Assembly (NCBI RefSeq): GCF_900103405.1 | Contig: NZ_FNHX01000004.1 | Location: 434,001-498,000, forward strand | Length of the DNA: 64,000 bases | Source: Polaromonas sp. JS666 | GTDB taxonomy: Bacteria > Pseudomonadota > Gammaproteobacteria > Burkholderiales > Burkholderiaceae_C | Direction of reading: 5' to 3' | Shown: one piece after another, positions 1 to 9,144 of the stretch | Numbering within the stretch: the stretch's first letter is position 1 | Layout of the letters: each line of letters opens with the position of its first letter | Notes under the pieces: model-generated | What the model was told of the DNA's origin: nothing | The model's input: the letters and a program-made list of their open reading frames with translations, nothing else | The model's database searches: none | Position numbers and translations under genes: made by a program

Positions 1-1
1 C

Positions 2-529
2 AGTGCCTCCCCTTTGAAATACCTCGCCGGCTATCCCGAAAACCTGCGGGTCCAGGTTCAGCAATTGCTGGACCAGGGCCGGCTGGGCGAGGTGCTACTC
101 GCCAAATACCCCCAGGGCCACGGCGTGCGGACCGACAAGGCACTGTACGACTACGTGATGGAACTCAAGAACGATTTCCTGCGCAGCTCCGAACCGCTGT
201 CCAAGGTGGCTTTCGACAGCAAGCTCCACGTGATCGCCCACGCGCTGGGCACGCACACCACCGTCTCACGCGTGCAGGGCAACAAACTCAAGGCCAAACG
301 CGAGATCCGCGTCGCCACCTTGTTCAAGGATGTGCCGGCGGAGTTCCTGCGCATGATCACGGTGCATGAGCTGGCCCACATCAAGGAGCGAGCCCATGAC
401 AAGGCTTTCTACCAGCTGTGCACGCACATGGAGCCGCAGTATCACCAGTACGAGTTTGATTTGCGGGTCTACCTCACGCACGTGGACGCGGTGGGGAAGC
501 TGGCCTGGCCGGGAAGCCAGGCGGCCTGA
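2..529 (+). CDS. YgjP/SprT-like zinc metallopeptidase (5'-truncated)
   Basis: Predicted zinc-dependent peptidase of the YgjP (DUF45/M48-like) family. The motif VHELAHIKE near residue 120 supplies the HExxH-type zinc ligands (here HELAH), and a downstream run with YHQYEFDLRVYL is typical of this family. The frame is open to the window edge and no ATG lies inside; the first possible start is TTG at 14, so the true start is probably a few codons upstream of base 1. The family is about 170-180 aa, so little is missing. It converges on nagZ with a 19-bp gap. The substrate is unknown. Confidence 0.8.
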   Translation, partial: SASPLKYLAGYPENLRVQVQQLLDQGRLGEVLLAKYPQGHGVRTDKALYDYVMELKNDFLRSSEPLSKVAFDSKLHVIAHALGTHTTVSRVQGNKLKAKREIRVATLFKDVPAEFLRMITVHELAHIKERAHDKAFYQLCTHMEPQYHQYEFDLRVYLTHVDAVGKLAWPGSQAA

Positions 530-548
530 GGCGCAGGAGGCGGCAGCG

Positions 549-1607
549 TCAGGGAATCAACCCAAGCGCGTGCATATATGCCGGCTGCACCATCAACTCA
601 TCCCAGCCAAACGCCCTGCCCTGCGGCAACAGCGCCAGGCGCCGCAACTCGCTGGCTTCCATGGCTTCCCACTGGCCCTTGAGCAGGGCCTCGGACATGC
701 CGTCCAGCAGTTCGTCGACGGGCTGGCCCTCGCCCACGGACTGGTTGCACAGCAGCACCATGTCGCAGCCGGCGTTGAGTGCCGTGACGGCTGCCTCGGT
801 GTAGCTCACTTCCTTGCCGTCGATCAGGCGGGCGCCGGCCATGCTGAGGTCGTCGCTGAAAATCGCGCCGCCAAAACCCAGCTGGCTGCGCAGGATGAAA
901 TTCAGCCACTGGCTGGAGAAACCGGCCGGCCGGGCATCGACCTTGGGATAGATCACATGGGCGGGCATCACGCTGCTGAGCGTGGTGTTGAGCCAGCCGT
1001 AAGGCGCGGCATCGTCGGCCAGTATGGCTTTGAGGCTGCGCTTGTCGACGGGAATGTCGGTGTGGGAGTCGGCCTTGACAAAACCGTGGCCGGGGAAGTG
1101 CTTGCCGCAGTTGGCGACGCCGGCCTGCAGCAGGCCGTGCATCAGGCTCTTGGCCAGCAGCGTGACGACGCGCGGGTCGCGGCCGAAGGCGCGGTCGCCG
1201 ATCACACCGCTCTCACCGTAATCGAGGTCCAGCACCGGCGTGAAGCTGAAATCGACGCCGCAGGCGCGCAGTTCGGCGCCCAGCACATAACCGCAGGCGG
1301 TGGCGGCATTGGTGGCGGCCAGCTGGTCTTTCATCCACAGCAGGCCCAGCTCGCGCATGGGCGGCAGGTGAGTGAAGCCATCGGTCTTGAAGCGCTGCAC
1401 GCGGCCGCCTTCGTGGTCCACGCAGATCAGCAAATCCTCTCGGATGTCCTTGATCTCGGCGCACAGGTCGGACAGCTGCCGGCGATCCTTCCAGTTGCGG
1501 GCGAACAGGATGATGCCGCCGGTCAGCGGGTGTTTCAGGCGCCGGCGGTCGGCCTTGGTGAGTGCATGGCCGGCGATGTCGATGATGAGGGGGGCGTGCT
1601 GGGTCAT
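549..1607 (-). CDS. nagZ: Beta-N-acetylhexosaminidase NagZ
   Basis: Cytoplasmic glycoside hydrolase family 3 enzyme that removes N-acetylglucosamine from anhydromuropeptides during peptidoglycan recycling. The 352-aa length is normal. The sequence KHFPGHGFVKADSHTD carries the family His/Asp loop (general acid-base DSH), and FSDDLSM carries the conserved Asp that acts as nucleophile in NagZ. No signal peptide is visible, as expected. It is the last gene of a minus-strand run after acpS, 36 bp downstream of it. Product signals made by NagZ control ampC in some bacteria, but no ampR/ampC is seen here. Confidence 0.95.
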   Translation of the reverse strand: MTQHAPLIIDIAGHALTKADRRRLKHPLTGGIILFARNWKDRRQLSDLCAEIKDIREDLLICVDHEGGRVQRFKTDGFTHLPPMRELGLLWMKDQLAATNAATACGYVLGAELRACGVDFSFTPVLDLDYGESGVIGDRAFGRDPRVVTLLAKSLMHGLLQAGVANCGKHFPGHGFVKADSHTDIPVDKRSLKAILADDAAPYGWLNTTLSSVMPAHVIYPKVDARPAGFSSQWLNFILRSQLGFGGAIFSDDLSMAGARLIDGKEVSYTEAAVTALNAGCDMVLLCNQSVGEGQPVDELLDGMSEALLKGQWEAMEASELRRLALLPQGRAFGWDELMVQPAYMHALGLIP

Positions 1608-1643
1608 AAGAAAAATCCGGAGTTGGGAGCTTCCGTTGAGGGG

Positions 1644-2039
1644 TCAGGAGAGTTTTTCCACCACGCAGAAACTGGCGGCGTAGTCGGTCTCGTCGGTGAC
1701 GGTGACATGGGCGGTGAGCTGGCGCGCCTCGAACCAGGCTTTGAGCGTGCCGTGCAGCACGATTTCGGGCTTGCCGCTGGCGGCCTTGGCGATTTCACAG
1801 GAGCGCCAGGTCATGGGCATGCGCATGCCCATGCCTATCGCCTTGCTGAAGGCCTCCTTGGCGGAAAAACGGGTAGCCAGGTAGCTGACGCCGCGGTCCG
1901 GCCAGCGCGCGCTGCGGGCCTTCCAGGTAGCCAGTTCGCCGTCGGCCAGGATCCTCCTGGCAAAGCGCTCGCCGTGCTTGTCAAGGCTGGCGCGAATGCG
2001 GCGCACGTCGCAAATATCAGTGCCGATGCCGTAGATCAT
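1644..2039 (-). CDS. acpS: Holo-[acyl-carrier-protein] synthase
   Basis: Transfers 4'-phosphopantetheine from CoA to the DSL serine of acyl carrier protein, here the acpP product at 15254-15493. The N-terminus [15 protein letters not shown] has the GTDI motif with the metal-binding Asp, and [15 protein letters not shown] has the conserved KEAxxKA(I/L)G motif. I chose the ATG at 2039 because MIYGIGTDI is the usual N-terminus; an in-frame extension to 2111 runs through a hairpin-rich repeat and has no family similarity. Length 131 aa is normal. The order pdxJ-acpS is conserved in proteobacteria. Confidence 0.93.
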   Translation of the reverse strand: MIYGIGTDICDVRRIRASLDKHGERFARRILADGELATWKARSARWPDRGVSYLATRFSAKEAFSKAIGMGMRMPMTWRSCEIAKAASGKPEIVLHGTLKAWFEARQLTAHVTVTDETDYAASFCVVEKLS

Positions 2040-2075
2040 GGAGCCCCCACGGTCGCCCACTGCGTGTGGCTCCCT

Positions 2076-2117
2076 GCCCCCCGAGGGGGCCGCCCGCCTG
2101 CGGCCCGGCAAAGCCGG
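2076..2117. repeat. Three back-to-back GC hairpins, REP-like element
   Basis: The pdxJ-acpS gap holds three consecutive short inverted repeats: GCCCCC/GGGGGC (2076-2081 with 2085-2090), GGCCGC/GCGGCC (2088-2093 with 2100-2105) and CCGGC-AAA-GCCGG (2105-2117). No T-run follows on either strand, so it is not a normal intrinsic terminator. Similar GC-palindromic strings are common between genes in Comamonadaceae, so a dispersed repeat is the likely explanation. That is inference; only one copy is seen here. Confidence 0.5.
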
Positions 2118-2166
2118 TTCCGCGGCTCAGGCTGGTACTTCAGGGTAGTTTCACGGTAGCGGGAAA

Positions 2167-2973
2167 TCATGCGGCTGCAAACGCCCGGTCTATGCTGGCC
2201 AGATAGCTCCTGACGGTGGCGGCGTAGCCCAGTTCCAGCGCGTCGGCGATCAGGGCGTGGCCTATGGAGACTTCCAGCACGCCCGGCACTTCGCGCACAA
2301 ACTCCGTGAGGTTGTCGCGGTTCAGGTCGTGGCCGGCATTGATGCCCAGGCCGGCGGCCGCCGCAGCCTGCGCCGCCGCGGTGAAGCGGGCCAGCGCCTG
2401 CGCTTTTTCGGGGCCGGGCCAGGCGCGGGCATAGGTTTCCGTATAAAACTCCACGCGGTCGGCCCCTACGGCCTTGGCCGCCGCCATGGCTTGGGGCACC
2501 GGGTCCATAAAAAGACTGACGCGCACCCGGCGGTCGTGCGCCTGCTGGATCAAAGGCCGCAGGCGCTCGGCATCCTCGGGAAAGCTCCAGCCGTGGTCGC
2601 TGGTGAACTGATCTTCGCTGTCGGGCACAAAGGTGCACTGGTGCAGCGGCAGGCCGCGGGCGGCCAGGTCGTGCACAAAACCCATGAGGTTCTGAAAAGG
2701 ATTGCCTTCGATGTTGAATTCGCGGTCGGGCCAGTCCTTCATCAGCGCCGCAAGCTCAAAGACGTCGTCGGGACGGATATGGCGCTCGTCGGGCCGCGGA
2801 TGCACCGTGATGCCCTGGGCGCCGGCCTCCAGGCACAACTCGGCTGCGCGGAGCACGCTGGGGATGTCCAGGTGGCGGGAATTGCGCAGCAAGGCAACCT
2901 TGTTGACATTGACAGACAGTGCGGTCTTGTCGTGCGCATGGGAGACGACGGGAACGGGCGAAAGGATTTTCAT
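2167..2973 (-). CDS. pdxJ: Pyridoxine 5'-phosphate synthase
   Basis: Condenses 1-deoxyxylulose 5-phosphate with 3-amino-2-oxopropyl phosphate to pyridoxine 5'-phosphate, the last ring-forming step of vitamin B6 synthesis; cytoplasmic TIM barrel. Family sequence includes LSVNVNKVALLRNSR near residue 20, ITVHPRPDERHI around residue 55 and GINAGHDLN near residue 210. At 268 aa it is slightly long because of about 18 N-terminal residues before the usual LSVNVNK start. The ATG at 2973 lies 12 bp after the recO stop, which suggests one transcript with recO. Confidence 0.95.
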   Translation of the reverse strand: MKILSPVPVVSHAHDKTALSVNVNKVALLRNSRHLDIPSVLRAAELCLEAGAQGITVHPRPDERHIRPDDVFELAALMKDWPDREFNIEGNPFQNLMGFVHDLAARGLPLHQCTFVPDSEDQFTSDHGWSFPEDAERLRPLIQQAHDRRVRVSLFMDPVPQAMAAAKAVGADRVEFYTETYARAWPGPEKAQALARFTAAAQAAAAAGLGINAGHDLNRDNLTEFVREVPGVLEVSIGHALIADALELGYAATVRSYLASIDRAFAAA

Positions 2974-2985
2974 GGCGGTGGCTCG

Positions 2986-3735
2986 TTAAAAAGCTTGCAG
3001 GTCCATCATCATTTGCCGCGTTTTCAGGACCTTGACGCCACAATGGTAGTGCAGGAGGCTGCGCAGCTGGGTTTTAAGCTCATTGAAGCCCGGTATACAG
3101 GCCCGCACAGTGTCGGAAAACAGGGACTCGTCGCCCAGCGCCTGCTGCAGCGCCTGCCATTGCTCGCCGGGCAAGCTGGCGCGGTCGTCATCATGCGCCT
3201 GCCGCAGGCCCGCCTCGGGCACCAGCACATAGCGGATGCCCGGATCCAGCGGCGCCAGCGTGGCGGTCTCAAGATCCAGCAGCGGCAAAAGGCCGATGTC
3301 GCGCAGCAGCCGCAGCTCGAAGGCGCGCAAGGCCAGTTGCAAGGTCTCGGCGCTCTGCGCGGCGAGCAGTTGCACCGTGGCCGCATAGGCGTCAAACAGC
3401 ACGGGGTGCGGATCGTCGCGCGCCAGCAGGCGCATCAGCAGCTCATTGAGGTAATAGCCCGACAGCAGCGCATCCCCGGTCGGCATCACATGGCCGCCTT
3501 GCCATTCGGCGCTCTTGAGGGTGCGAATTTCAGCGTCGCCGCCGAAAGCGATATGCAGCGGCTGCAGCGGCAGCAAAATCGGCCGGAAACTCGAACTCGG
3601 CTTCTTGGCCCCACGCGCCACCAGCGCCACCCGCCCGTACTTGCGGGTAAACACCTCCAGGATCAGGCTGGACTCGCTCCAGTCGTAGCGGTGGAGAACG
3701 TAGGCCGGCTCATCGCCTATGCGTTTGGTGGCCAT
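2986..3735 (-). CDS. recO: DNA repair protein RecO
   Basis: Recombination mediator that anneals single strands and loads RecA with RecR in the RecF pathway. The OB-fold N-terminus ([20 protein letters not shown], then [12 protein letters not shown]) and the central [13 protein letters not shown] segment are typical of beta-proteobacterial RecO. The zinc-binding cysteines seen in some RecO proteins are not evident. The start [15 protein letters not shown] at 3735 fits the family; the frame stays open 12 codons further. Gene order rnc-era-recO-pdxJ is conserved. Length 249 aa. Confidence 0.93.
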   Translation of the reverse strand: MATKRIGDEPAYVLHRYDWSESSLILEVFTRKYGRVALVARGAKKPSSSFRPILLPLQPLHIAFGGDAEIRTLKSAEWQGGHVMPTGDALLSGYYLNELLMRLLARDDPHPVLFDAYAATVQLLAAQSAETLQLALRAFELRLLRDIGLLPLLDLETATLAPLDPGIRYVLVPEAGLRQAHDDDRASLPGEQWQALQQALGDESLFSDTVRACIPGFNELKTQLRSLLHYHCGVKVLKTRQMMMDLQAF

Positions 3736-3888
3736 GGCCGGTACGCCTATAAATCCGATGGCCGGGCGCATGCCGGCGTTGCGCGGTGCTCGGAATCCTC
3801 ATGCACCCAAGTGCATTCCGGTGTCCTGTGCTCCGGGCGCCTTGGCCTGCATCCCGGCCATCGAATTTCTAGGCGCACCGTAACTCCG

Positions 3889-4947
3889 CTACTCGTAGCC
3901 AAAGGTTTTGACTCTCGCTTCATCATCGGCCCAGCCCGAGCGGACCTTGACCCAGATCTCCAGGAACACCTTGCCGCCCGTGAGGGTTTCGAGTTCATGC
4001 CGGGCTTCGGTGCCTATGCGTTTGAGCTTTTCGCCCTTCTCGCCAATGATCATGCCCTTGTGGCCGTCGCGCTCGACAATGATGGTGGCGGCGATCTTGC
4101 GCAGGGTGCCCTCTTCCTCGTACTGGTCGATGACCACGGTGGAGGTGTAGGGCAGCTCGTCGCCGGTCAGGCGGAACAGCTTTTCGCGGATGATCTCAGC
4201 GGCCATGAAGCGGTCGCTGCGGTCGGTCAGCTCGTCGGCGCCATACATCCAGGGCTGGACCGGCAGGTATTTTTCGCAAATGCCGAACAGGCGCTCGATG
4301 TCCCTGGCGTTGTTGGCCGACATGGGCACGAATTCGGCGAAATTGTGCCTCTCCTGCATCTCCCTGAGCCAGGGCGCGATCTCGGCGCGCCGGTGTATCA
4401 GGTCGAATTTGTTGGCCAGCAGGATCGCGGGCGTCTTTTCGGGCAGCAGGGCCAGCACCTTGGCATCGGCCTGGTTGAACTGGCCGGCCTCGACGACAAA
4501 CACGATCAGGTCCACGTCATTGACGGCGCCAACCACGGTGCGGTTCAGAGAACGGTTCAGCGCGTTGCCGTGCCGGGTCTGGAAACCCGGCGTGTCGACG
4601 AACACAAACTGCGTGGCCTTGACCGTGCGCATGCCGGTGATGCGGTGGCGCGTGGTCTGGGCCTTGCGTGAGGTGATGCTGATCTTTTGCCCCACCAGGG
4701 CATTGAGCAGGGTGGACTTGCCCACGTTGGGCTTGCCGACAATGGCGATCAGGCCGCAGCGCTGCTCGCCCACGGGCGGCGTGTCGGCGGCCGGCACGGC
4801 CGCGCCGCGCGAGGACAGGGCCTGCGCCAGCATGGCTTCGAGCGCATCGGGCGGCTGGACGGGTTCCAGGGCCTTGGCCGGGCGCTTTTTCGGCTCGGCT
4901 GCCGGTGCGGCCGCGGGTTTCTTGGCTTCTTTTTTACCTGTACTCAT
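3889..4947 (-). CDS. era: GTPase Era with a long basic N-terminal extension
   Basis: Essential GTPase that binds 16S rRNA near its 3' end and helps 30S maturation. G1 is GKPNVGKS at residues 71-78, G3 is DTPG, G4 is NKFD, and the C-terminal KH domain contains [13 protein letters not shown]. Era proteins usually have G1 around residue 15, so this protein carries about 55-60 extra residues rich in Lys, Ala and Pro ([15 protein letters not shown]...). If the extension is not translated, the internal ATG at 4833 (residue 39) is the next candidate; no clear ribosome site decides. It starts 48 bp after the rnc stop. Confidence 0.93.
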   Translation of the reverse strand: MSTGKKEAKKPAAAPAAEPKKRPAKALEPVQPPDALEAMLAQALSSRGAAVPAADTPPVGEQRCGLIAIVGKPNVGKSTLLNALVGQKISITSRKAQTTRHRITGMRTVKATQFVFVDTPGFQTRHGNALNRSLNRTVVGAVNDVDLIVFVVEAGQFNQADAKVLALLPEKTPAILLANKFDLIHRRAEIAPWLREMQERHNFAEFVPMSANNARDIERLFGICEKYLPVQPWMYGADELTDRSDRFMAAEIIREKLFRLTGDELPYTSTVVIDQYEEEGTLRKIAATIIVERDGHKGMIIGEKGEKLKRIGTEARHELETLTGGKVFLEIWVKVRSGWADDEARVKTFGYE

Positions 4948-4995
4948 AATTTTGGGGTGTTGGCCCGCAGCCTCTGGGCGGCGGCAGGCGCGGAG

Positions 4996-5697
4996 TCAGG
5001 ATTCCAGCGTCTTGACAAACATCAGCATGGCCGCGGCGGCGGCCTGCTCGCCGGCCCGGCGCGAACCGCCTATGCCGCGCTCGGCCCGCCCGAATTCCGC
5101 GATTTCACACTCGACGTCGAATGTCTGCTTGTGGGCGGCACCCATGGTACCTACCACGCGGTAGATGGGCAGGTTCATTTTGCGCCCTTGCAGCCACTCC
5201 TGCAATTCGGTCTTGGGGTCCTTGCCGATGGCCTGCATCTGGGGGTTGATCTCGACATCCTTGAAGAGGCGGTGCACCAGCCGGGCGGCGGTGTCAAAGC
5301 CCGCGTCGAGGTAGACCGCGCCTATCACGGCCTCCAGCGCGTCGGCAAGAATGGAGGGCCGCTTGTGGCCGCCGGACTTGGCCTCGCCCTCGCCCAGGCG
5401 CACCATCTCGGGCAGGCCCAGCCCGACCGCCAGCTTGTGCAGGGTGTCCTGCTTGACCAGGTTGGCGCGCACGCGGGACAGGTCGCCTTCGGGCAGCTCG
5501 CTCAGTTGTTCATAGAGCAGGCCGGCCACCGCCAGGTTCAGGACGGAATCGCCCAGAAACTCGATGCGCTCGTTGTGGTCGGACGAAAAGCTGCGGTGCG
5601 TCAGTGCCTGCAGCAGCAGCTTGGGGTTGGAGAACTCATGCTCCAGGCGCTTTTGCAGCGCTGGCAGGCCCGGGCTCGAGGTGGCGCTGGCTCGCAC
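4996..5697 (-). CDS. rnc: Ribonuclease III
   Basis: Double-strand-specific endoribonuclease that processes rRNA precursors and some mRNAs. The signature NERIEFLGDSVLNL (catalytic Glu and Asp) lies near residue 42, the second acidic cluster ADALEAVIGAVYLDAG near residue 110, and a C-terminal double-stranded RNA-binding domain ends in the GGSRRAGEQAAA segment. It starts with GTG at 5697, directly after the TAA of the DUF4845 gene (5698-5700), so translation is probably coupled. Length 233 aa is normal. rnc-era is a conserved operon pair. Confidence 0.95.
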   Translation of the reverse strand: MRASATSSPGLPALQKRLEHEFSNPKLLLQALTHRSFSSDHNERIEFLGDSVLNLAVAGLLYEQLSELPEGDLSRVRANLVKQDTLHKLAVGLGLPEMVRLGEGEAKSGGHKRPSILADALEAVIGAVYLDAGFDTAARLVHRLFKDVEINPQMQAIGKDPKTELQEWLQGRKMNLPIYRVVGTMGAAHKQTFDVECEIAEFGRAERGIGGSRRAGEQAAAAAMLMFVKTLES

Positions 5698-6039
5698 TTA
5701 TTTGGATTTGCCGCTGTACTTGAGCAGCAAGAAGGCGGGGCCGGCCATGTGGATTTCCTTGTTGTAGGCGAAGGACACCACCGTTTTATCACCGTCCTTG
5801 GTCACTTCCAGGTCCTTGCCGCTGATGGACTTGATGTCGTCAATCTGGGCCGCCTTGTCGAAGATGGTCCGGACTTCAACGACGGTATTGCCGTCCCTGG
5901 CCTTGTTGACGGCCTTGGTGATGGCCTGGAGCTCAACCAGCGTGGGGAAAACCTGGGCGGCCAGAATCCCCGCGCAAACCAGGATGACGCAGAAAAACAG
6001 AAGGCCGATGAAGGAAATGCCGCGTTGCTGATGTTTCAT
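5698..6039 (-). CDS. DUF4845 single-pass membrane protein
   Basis: Small protein of the DUF4845 family that sits between lepB and rnc in most beta-proteobacteria; its role is not established. Seen here: a basic N-terminus (MKHQQRG), one hydrophobic helix (ISFIGLLFFCVILVCAGILAAQVF, residues about 8-31) and a soluble domain of about 80 residues, probably periplasmic. The helix loosely resembles a type IV pilin N-terminus but lacks the Glu5 context. The ATG at 6039 has a good ribosome site (CAGGAG, about 6 bases before it), which decides it against the longer open frame to 6102. Length 113 aa. Confidence 0.85.
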   Translation of the reverse strand: MKHQQRGISFIGLLFFCVILVCAGILAAQVFPTLVELQAITKAVNKARDGNTVVEVRTIFDKAAQIDDIKSISGKDLEVTKDGDKTVVSFAYNKEIHMAGPAFLLLKYSGKSK

Positions 6040-6106
6040 TTTTTCTCCTGCTCTGACTAGAAAACCCTCCGGCCCGCCGTCCCGGACGGCACCGCCGCCC
6101 ATGTTG

Positions 6107-7093
6107 CTATTCGAAAGAGCCGATACGTTTGAGGTTGCCGAAATTCATCCAGACAAAAAAGGCCTTGCCCACGATATTGGCCTCCGGGACAAAGCCCCAA
6201 TAGCGCGAATCCTGCGAATTATCGCGGTTGTCGCCCATCATGAAGTACTGCCCCTCAGGCACCTTGCAGACCATGCCCTCGCTACTGTAACGGCAATTTT
6301 GCTTGAAAGGAAAGTCCATGACCTCACGCTCGTCCAGCCCGGCGCGCCGTGTGTCGTCATTGAGCAGGCGGTACTTCTTGCCACCGTTGACCTCTTCGAA
6401 CTGCTTGGCGTAGCGCAGCACGTCCTCGTCGAAGAAGTCCGGCAGCGGCGTCTTGGGCAGGGGTTTGCCGTTGATGGTCAGCTTTTTGTTGATGTAGGCC
6501 ACTTCATCACCCGGCACACCGACCACGCGCTTGATGTAGTCCAGGCTGGGTTTGGGCGGGTAGCGGAACACCATCACGTCGCCGCGCTGCGGGCTCTGGT
6601 TGTTGATGACCTTGATGTTCAGCACGGGCAGGCGCACGCCGTAGTGGAATTTGTTGACCAGGATCAGGTCGTTGATCAGCAAGGTCGGGATCATCGAGCC
6701 GGAGGGGATCTTGAAGGGCTCGAACAGGAAGGAGCGCAGCAGGAAGACCACCACGATCACCGGGAAGAGGCCGGCGGTCCAGTCCAGCCACCAGGGCTGC
6801 ATGATGAGCCGTGCGCGGGCCTCCCCGAGGTTGTTGTTGTCGACCTGGGTAATGCCTTGTTGGGCCAGCTCGGCCTGGCGCCTGGCGGCGCTTTCCTCGA
6901 GCGCCGCGGCGGCCTTGTAGCGCTGCGGCAGGAAATAAAAGCGCTCGGCCAGCCAGTAGATGCCGGTGACCACCGATGCCAGGAACAGCAGCAGGGAGAA
7001 GTTGCCTTCGACGGCGCCGAAGTACCAGGCGGCGCCGTAACCCACAAAGGCCGCCAGCACCACGGCCGTGATCGTGCTCATTGCGCCGCGCAT
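6107..7093 (-). CDS. lepB: Signal peptidase I
   Basis: Inner-membrane serine/lysine protease that removes Sec and Tat signal peptides. Hydrophobic helices are seen at about residues 5-25, 30-48 and 105-122. The catalytic Ser is in IPSGSMIPTL and the general-base Lys in DYIKRVVGVPGD; GDNRDNSQDSR is the conserved box E. At 328 aa it has the two-to-three-helix form usual for proteobacteria. Its ATG overlaps the lepA TGA by one base (TGATG), a translational-coupling arrangement; an ATG four codons later (7081) is possible but has no better ribosome site. Confidence 0.95.
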   Translation of the reverse strand: MRGAMSTITAVVLAAFVGYGAAWYFGAVEGNFSLLLFLASVVTGIYWLAERFYFLPQRYKAAAALEESAARRQAELAQQGITQVDNNNLGEARARLIMQPWWLDWTAGLFPVIVVVFLLRSFLFEPFKIPSGSMIPTLLINDLILVNKFHYGVRLPVLNIKVINNQSPQRGDVMVFRYPPKPSLDYIKRVVGVPGDEVAYINKKLTINGKPLPKTPLPDFFDEDVLRYAKQFEEVNGGKKYRLLNDDTRRAGLDEREVMDFPFKQNCRYSSEGMVCKVPEGQYFMMGDNRDNSQDSRYWGFVPEANIVGKAFFVWMNFGNLKRIGSFE

Positions 7094-8904
7094 CAGTCTT
7101 CCACCTGCAAAATGGCCAGGAAGGCTTCCTGGGGGACTTCAACGGAACCGATTTGTTTCATGCGTTTTTTACCCGCTTTTTGTTTCTCTAGGAGCTTGCG
7201 CTTGCGTGAAATATCGCCGCCGTAGCATTTGGCGATCACGTTTTTGCGAAGCGCCTTGATTGTCTCACGCGCAATAATGTTGGCCCCGATGGCGGCCTGG
7301 ATCGCGACGTCGAATTGCTGGCGCGAGATGATCTCGCGCATCTTGGCCACCACGGCCCGCCCGCGGTAGGCCGACTGGCTGCGGTGGACGATGATGGACA
7401 GCGCGTCCACCTTCTCGCCGTTGAGCAGGATGTCGACCTTCACCACGTCCGAAGCCCGGAATTCCTTGAATTCGTAGTCCATGGACGCGTAGCCGCGCGA
7501 GACGGACTTGAGCTTGTCGAAGAAGTCCAGCACGATCTCGCCCAGCGGCATCTCGTAGGTCAGCATGACCTGCTTGCCGTGGTAGGCCATGTTCAGCTGG
7601 ATGCCGCGCTTCTGGTTGGCCAGCGTCATGACGGCGCCCACGTAATCCTGCGGCATATACAAGTGCACGGTCACGATGGGCTCGCGGATCTCGTTGACGC
7701 GGCCGGCATCCGGGATTTTGGACGGGTTCTCGACCATGATGGTCTCGCCGTCGGACTTGAGCACCTCATAAACGACGCTGGGCGCCGTCGTGATCAGGTC
7801 CTGGTCGAACTCCCGCTCCAGCCGCTCCTGGACGATCTCCATGTGCAGCAGGCCCAGGAACCCGCAGCGAAAGCCGAACCCCAGGGCTTCGCTGACCTCC
7901 GGCTCGTAGTGCAGCGAGGCGTCGTTGAGCTTGAGCTTTTCCAGCGCGTCCCGCAGGGACTCGTATTCGCTGGCCTCGGAAGGGTAGAGGCCGGCAAAAA
8001 CGGCCGGCTGGATCTCCTTGAAGCCGGGCAGCGCCTCGGTGGCGGTGAACGCCGCGCCGCCGGTGCCGGGTTTGACCAGCGTGACGGTGTCGCCCACGCG
8101 GGCGGCCTGCAGTTCCTTGATGCCGGCGATCACAAAACCCACTTCGCCGGGCTCCAGCGACTGGCGCGGTTCGGTGTGCGGGGTGAAGACACCCAGCTGC
8201 TCGGCGTTGTACATCGCCTCGCTGGCCATCAGCTTGATGCGGTCGCCCCTGGCAAGCCGGCCGTCGACCACGCGCACCAGCATGACCACGCCCACATAGG
8301 CGTCGTACCAGCTGTCGATGATCATGGCGCGCAGCGGGCCGTCGGGGTTGCCCTTGGGCGAGGGAATCCGGGCGACGATGGCCTCCAGGATTTCATCGAT
8401 GCCCATGCCGGTCTTGGCGCTGCAGGGAATCGCGTCGGTCGCGTCGATGCCGATGACCTCCTCGATTTCCTGCTTGGCGTTCTCGGGGTCGGCCTGCGGC
8501 AAGTCCATCTTGTTGAGCACCGGCACGACCTCGACGCCGAGGTCCAGCGCGGTGTAGCAGTTGGCGACGGTCTGCGCCTCCACACCCTGGCTCGCGTCCA
8601 CCACCAGCAGCGCGCCCTCACATGCGGACAACGAGCGGCTGACCTCATAAGAGAAGTCGACGTGGCCCGGCGTGTCGATCAGATTGAGGTTGTAAACCTC
8701 GCCGTTGAGTGCCTTGTATTTGAGCGCAGCGGTCTGCGCCTTGATGGTTATCCCACGCTCTTTTTCGATGTCCATCGAATCCAGAACCTGCGCGCTCATC
8801 TCGCGGTCCTGCAAACCACCGCAGCGCTGGATGAGTCGATCGGCCAAGGTGGATTTGCCGTGATCAATGTGCGCAATGATCGAAAAATTTCTGATGTGAT
8901 TCAT
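7093..8904 (-). CDS. lepA: Elongation factor 4 (LepA), ribosome back-translocase
   Basis: Translational GTPase that acts on stalled or mis-translocated ribosomes and in late 30S assembly. G1 AHIDHGKST is at residues 11-19, G3 is DTPGH, G4 is NKMD, and the LepA-specific C-terminal domain (about residues 480-603) ends in [11 protein letters not shown]. The ATG at 8904 gives the canonical [17 protein letters not shown]; a TTG one codon upstream is less likely. It heads the lepA-lepB-DUF4845-rnc-era-recO run and is preceded by an intrinsic terminator at 8970-9000, so it probably has its own promoter or a terminator-containing leader. Confidence 0.97.
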   Translation of the reverse strand: MNHIRNFSIIAHIDHGKSTLADRLIQRCGGLQDREMSAQVLDSMDIEKERGITIKAQTAALKYKALNGEVYNLNLIDTPGHVDFSYEVSRSLSACEGALLVVDASQGVEAQTVANCYTALDLGVEVVPVLNKMDLPQADPENAKQEIEEVIGIDATDAIPCSAKTGMGIDEILEAIVARIPSPKGNPDGPLRAMIIDSWYDAYVGVVMLVRVVDGRLARGDRIKLMASEAMYNAEQLGVFTPHTEPRQSLEPGEVGFVIAGIKELQAARVGDTVTLVKPGTGGAAFTATEALPGFKEIQPAVFAGLYPSEASEYESLRDALEKLKLNDASLHYEPEVSEALGFGFRCGFLGLLHMEIVQERLEREFDQDLITTAPSVVYEVLKSDGETIMVENPSKIPDAGRVNEIREPIVTVHLYMPQDYVGAVMTLANQKRGIQLNMAYHGKQVMLTYEMPLGEIVLDFFDKLKSVSRGYASMDYEFKEFRASDVVKVDILLNGEKVDALSIIVHRSQSAYRGRAVVAKMREIISRQQFDVAIQAAIGANIIARETIKALRKNVIAKCYGGDISRKRKLLEKQKAGKKRMKQIGSVEVPQEAFLAILQVED

Positions 8905-8969
8905 CAACGAGAACGCCTAAGTACTTGAAAGTATTGCGAAGAGATTGGGTGCGATTCGCGAGGGGCCAT

Positions 8970-9000
8970 AAAAAAGGGCGCGTCGATTAGCGACGCGCCC
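8970..9000 (-). terminator. Strong intrinsic terminator just upstream of lepA
   Basis: A perfect 10-bp stem GGGCGCGTCG/CGACGCGCCC (8976-8985 with 8991-9000) with a 5-nt loop is followed on the minus strand by six T residues (8970-8975). It points leftward, toward lepA, and no protein gene ends just before it, since mucD has its own terminator at 9363-9428. It therefore either ends an unannotated transcript or acts as an attenuator in the lepA leader. Confidence 0.85.
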
Positions 9001-9109
9001 TGAACCAACAATCTATGGCAACTGCGATAGTTGGAACTTCATTGTAGGCAAAAAGCCAGAGCCGAACAGTCCCGAAATTGCCATATTTTTGTCGTTGCAG
9101 GCTAGCAAC
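8970..9109 (-). ncRNA. Candidate small RNA or lepA leader RNA
   Basis: A predicted sigma-70 promoter (9116-9144, minus) and the terminator at 8970-9000 bracket about 140 nt with no convincing protein frame. The RNA would begin with a small stem-loop (GTTGC/GCAAC, about 9094-9109) and end in the strong terminator hairpin, an architecture common to bacterial small RNAs. I do not recognise it as 6S, 4.5S or tmRNA. The alternative is an attenuated leader of lepA, whose start is 66 bp beyond the terminator. Inferred only from promoter, terminator and gap. Confidence 0.4.
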
Positions 9110-9115
9110 AGGAAT

Positions 9116-9144
9116 CTTATACACAACTTATTCACATTTTTAAA
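9116..9144 (-). promoter_or_regulatory. Predicted sigma-70 promoter overlapping a DnaA box
   Basis: Read on the minus strand, TTTAAA (9139-9144) and TATAAG (9116-9121) are separated by 17 bp, four and five matches to the sigma-70 hexamers. It would start transcription near 9109. Its -10 hexamer overlaps the DnaA-box-like TTATACACA (plus strand, 9117-9125), so bound DnaA could influence it. Prediction only. Confidence 0.4.

Noticed and set aside
366..2159. 597-codon plus-strand open frame over nagZ and acpS
   Set aside because: Runs antisense through two recognisable genes and the hairpin repeat; His/Gln/Ala/Val-rich product with no family.
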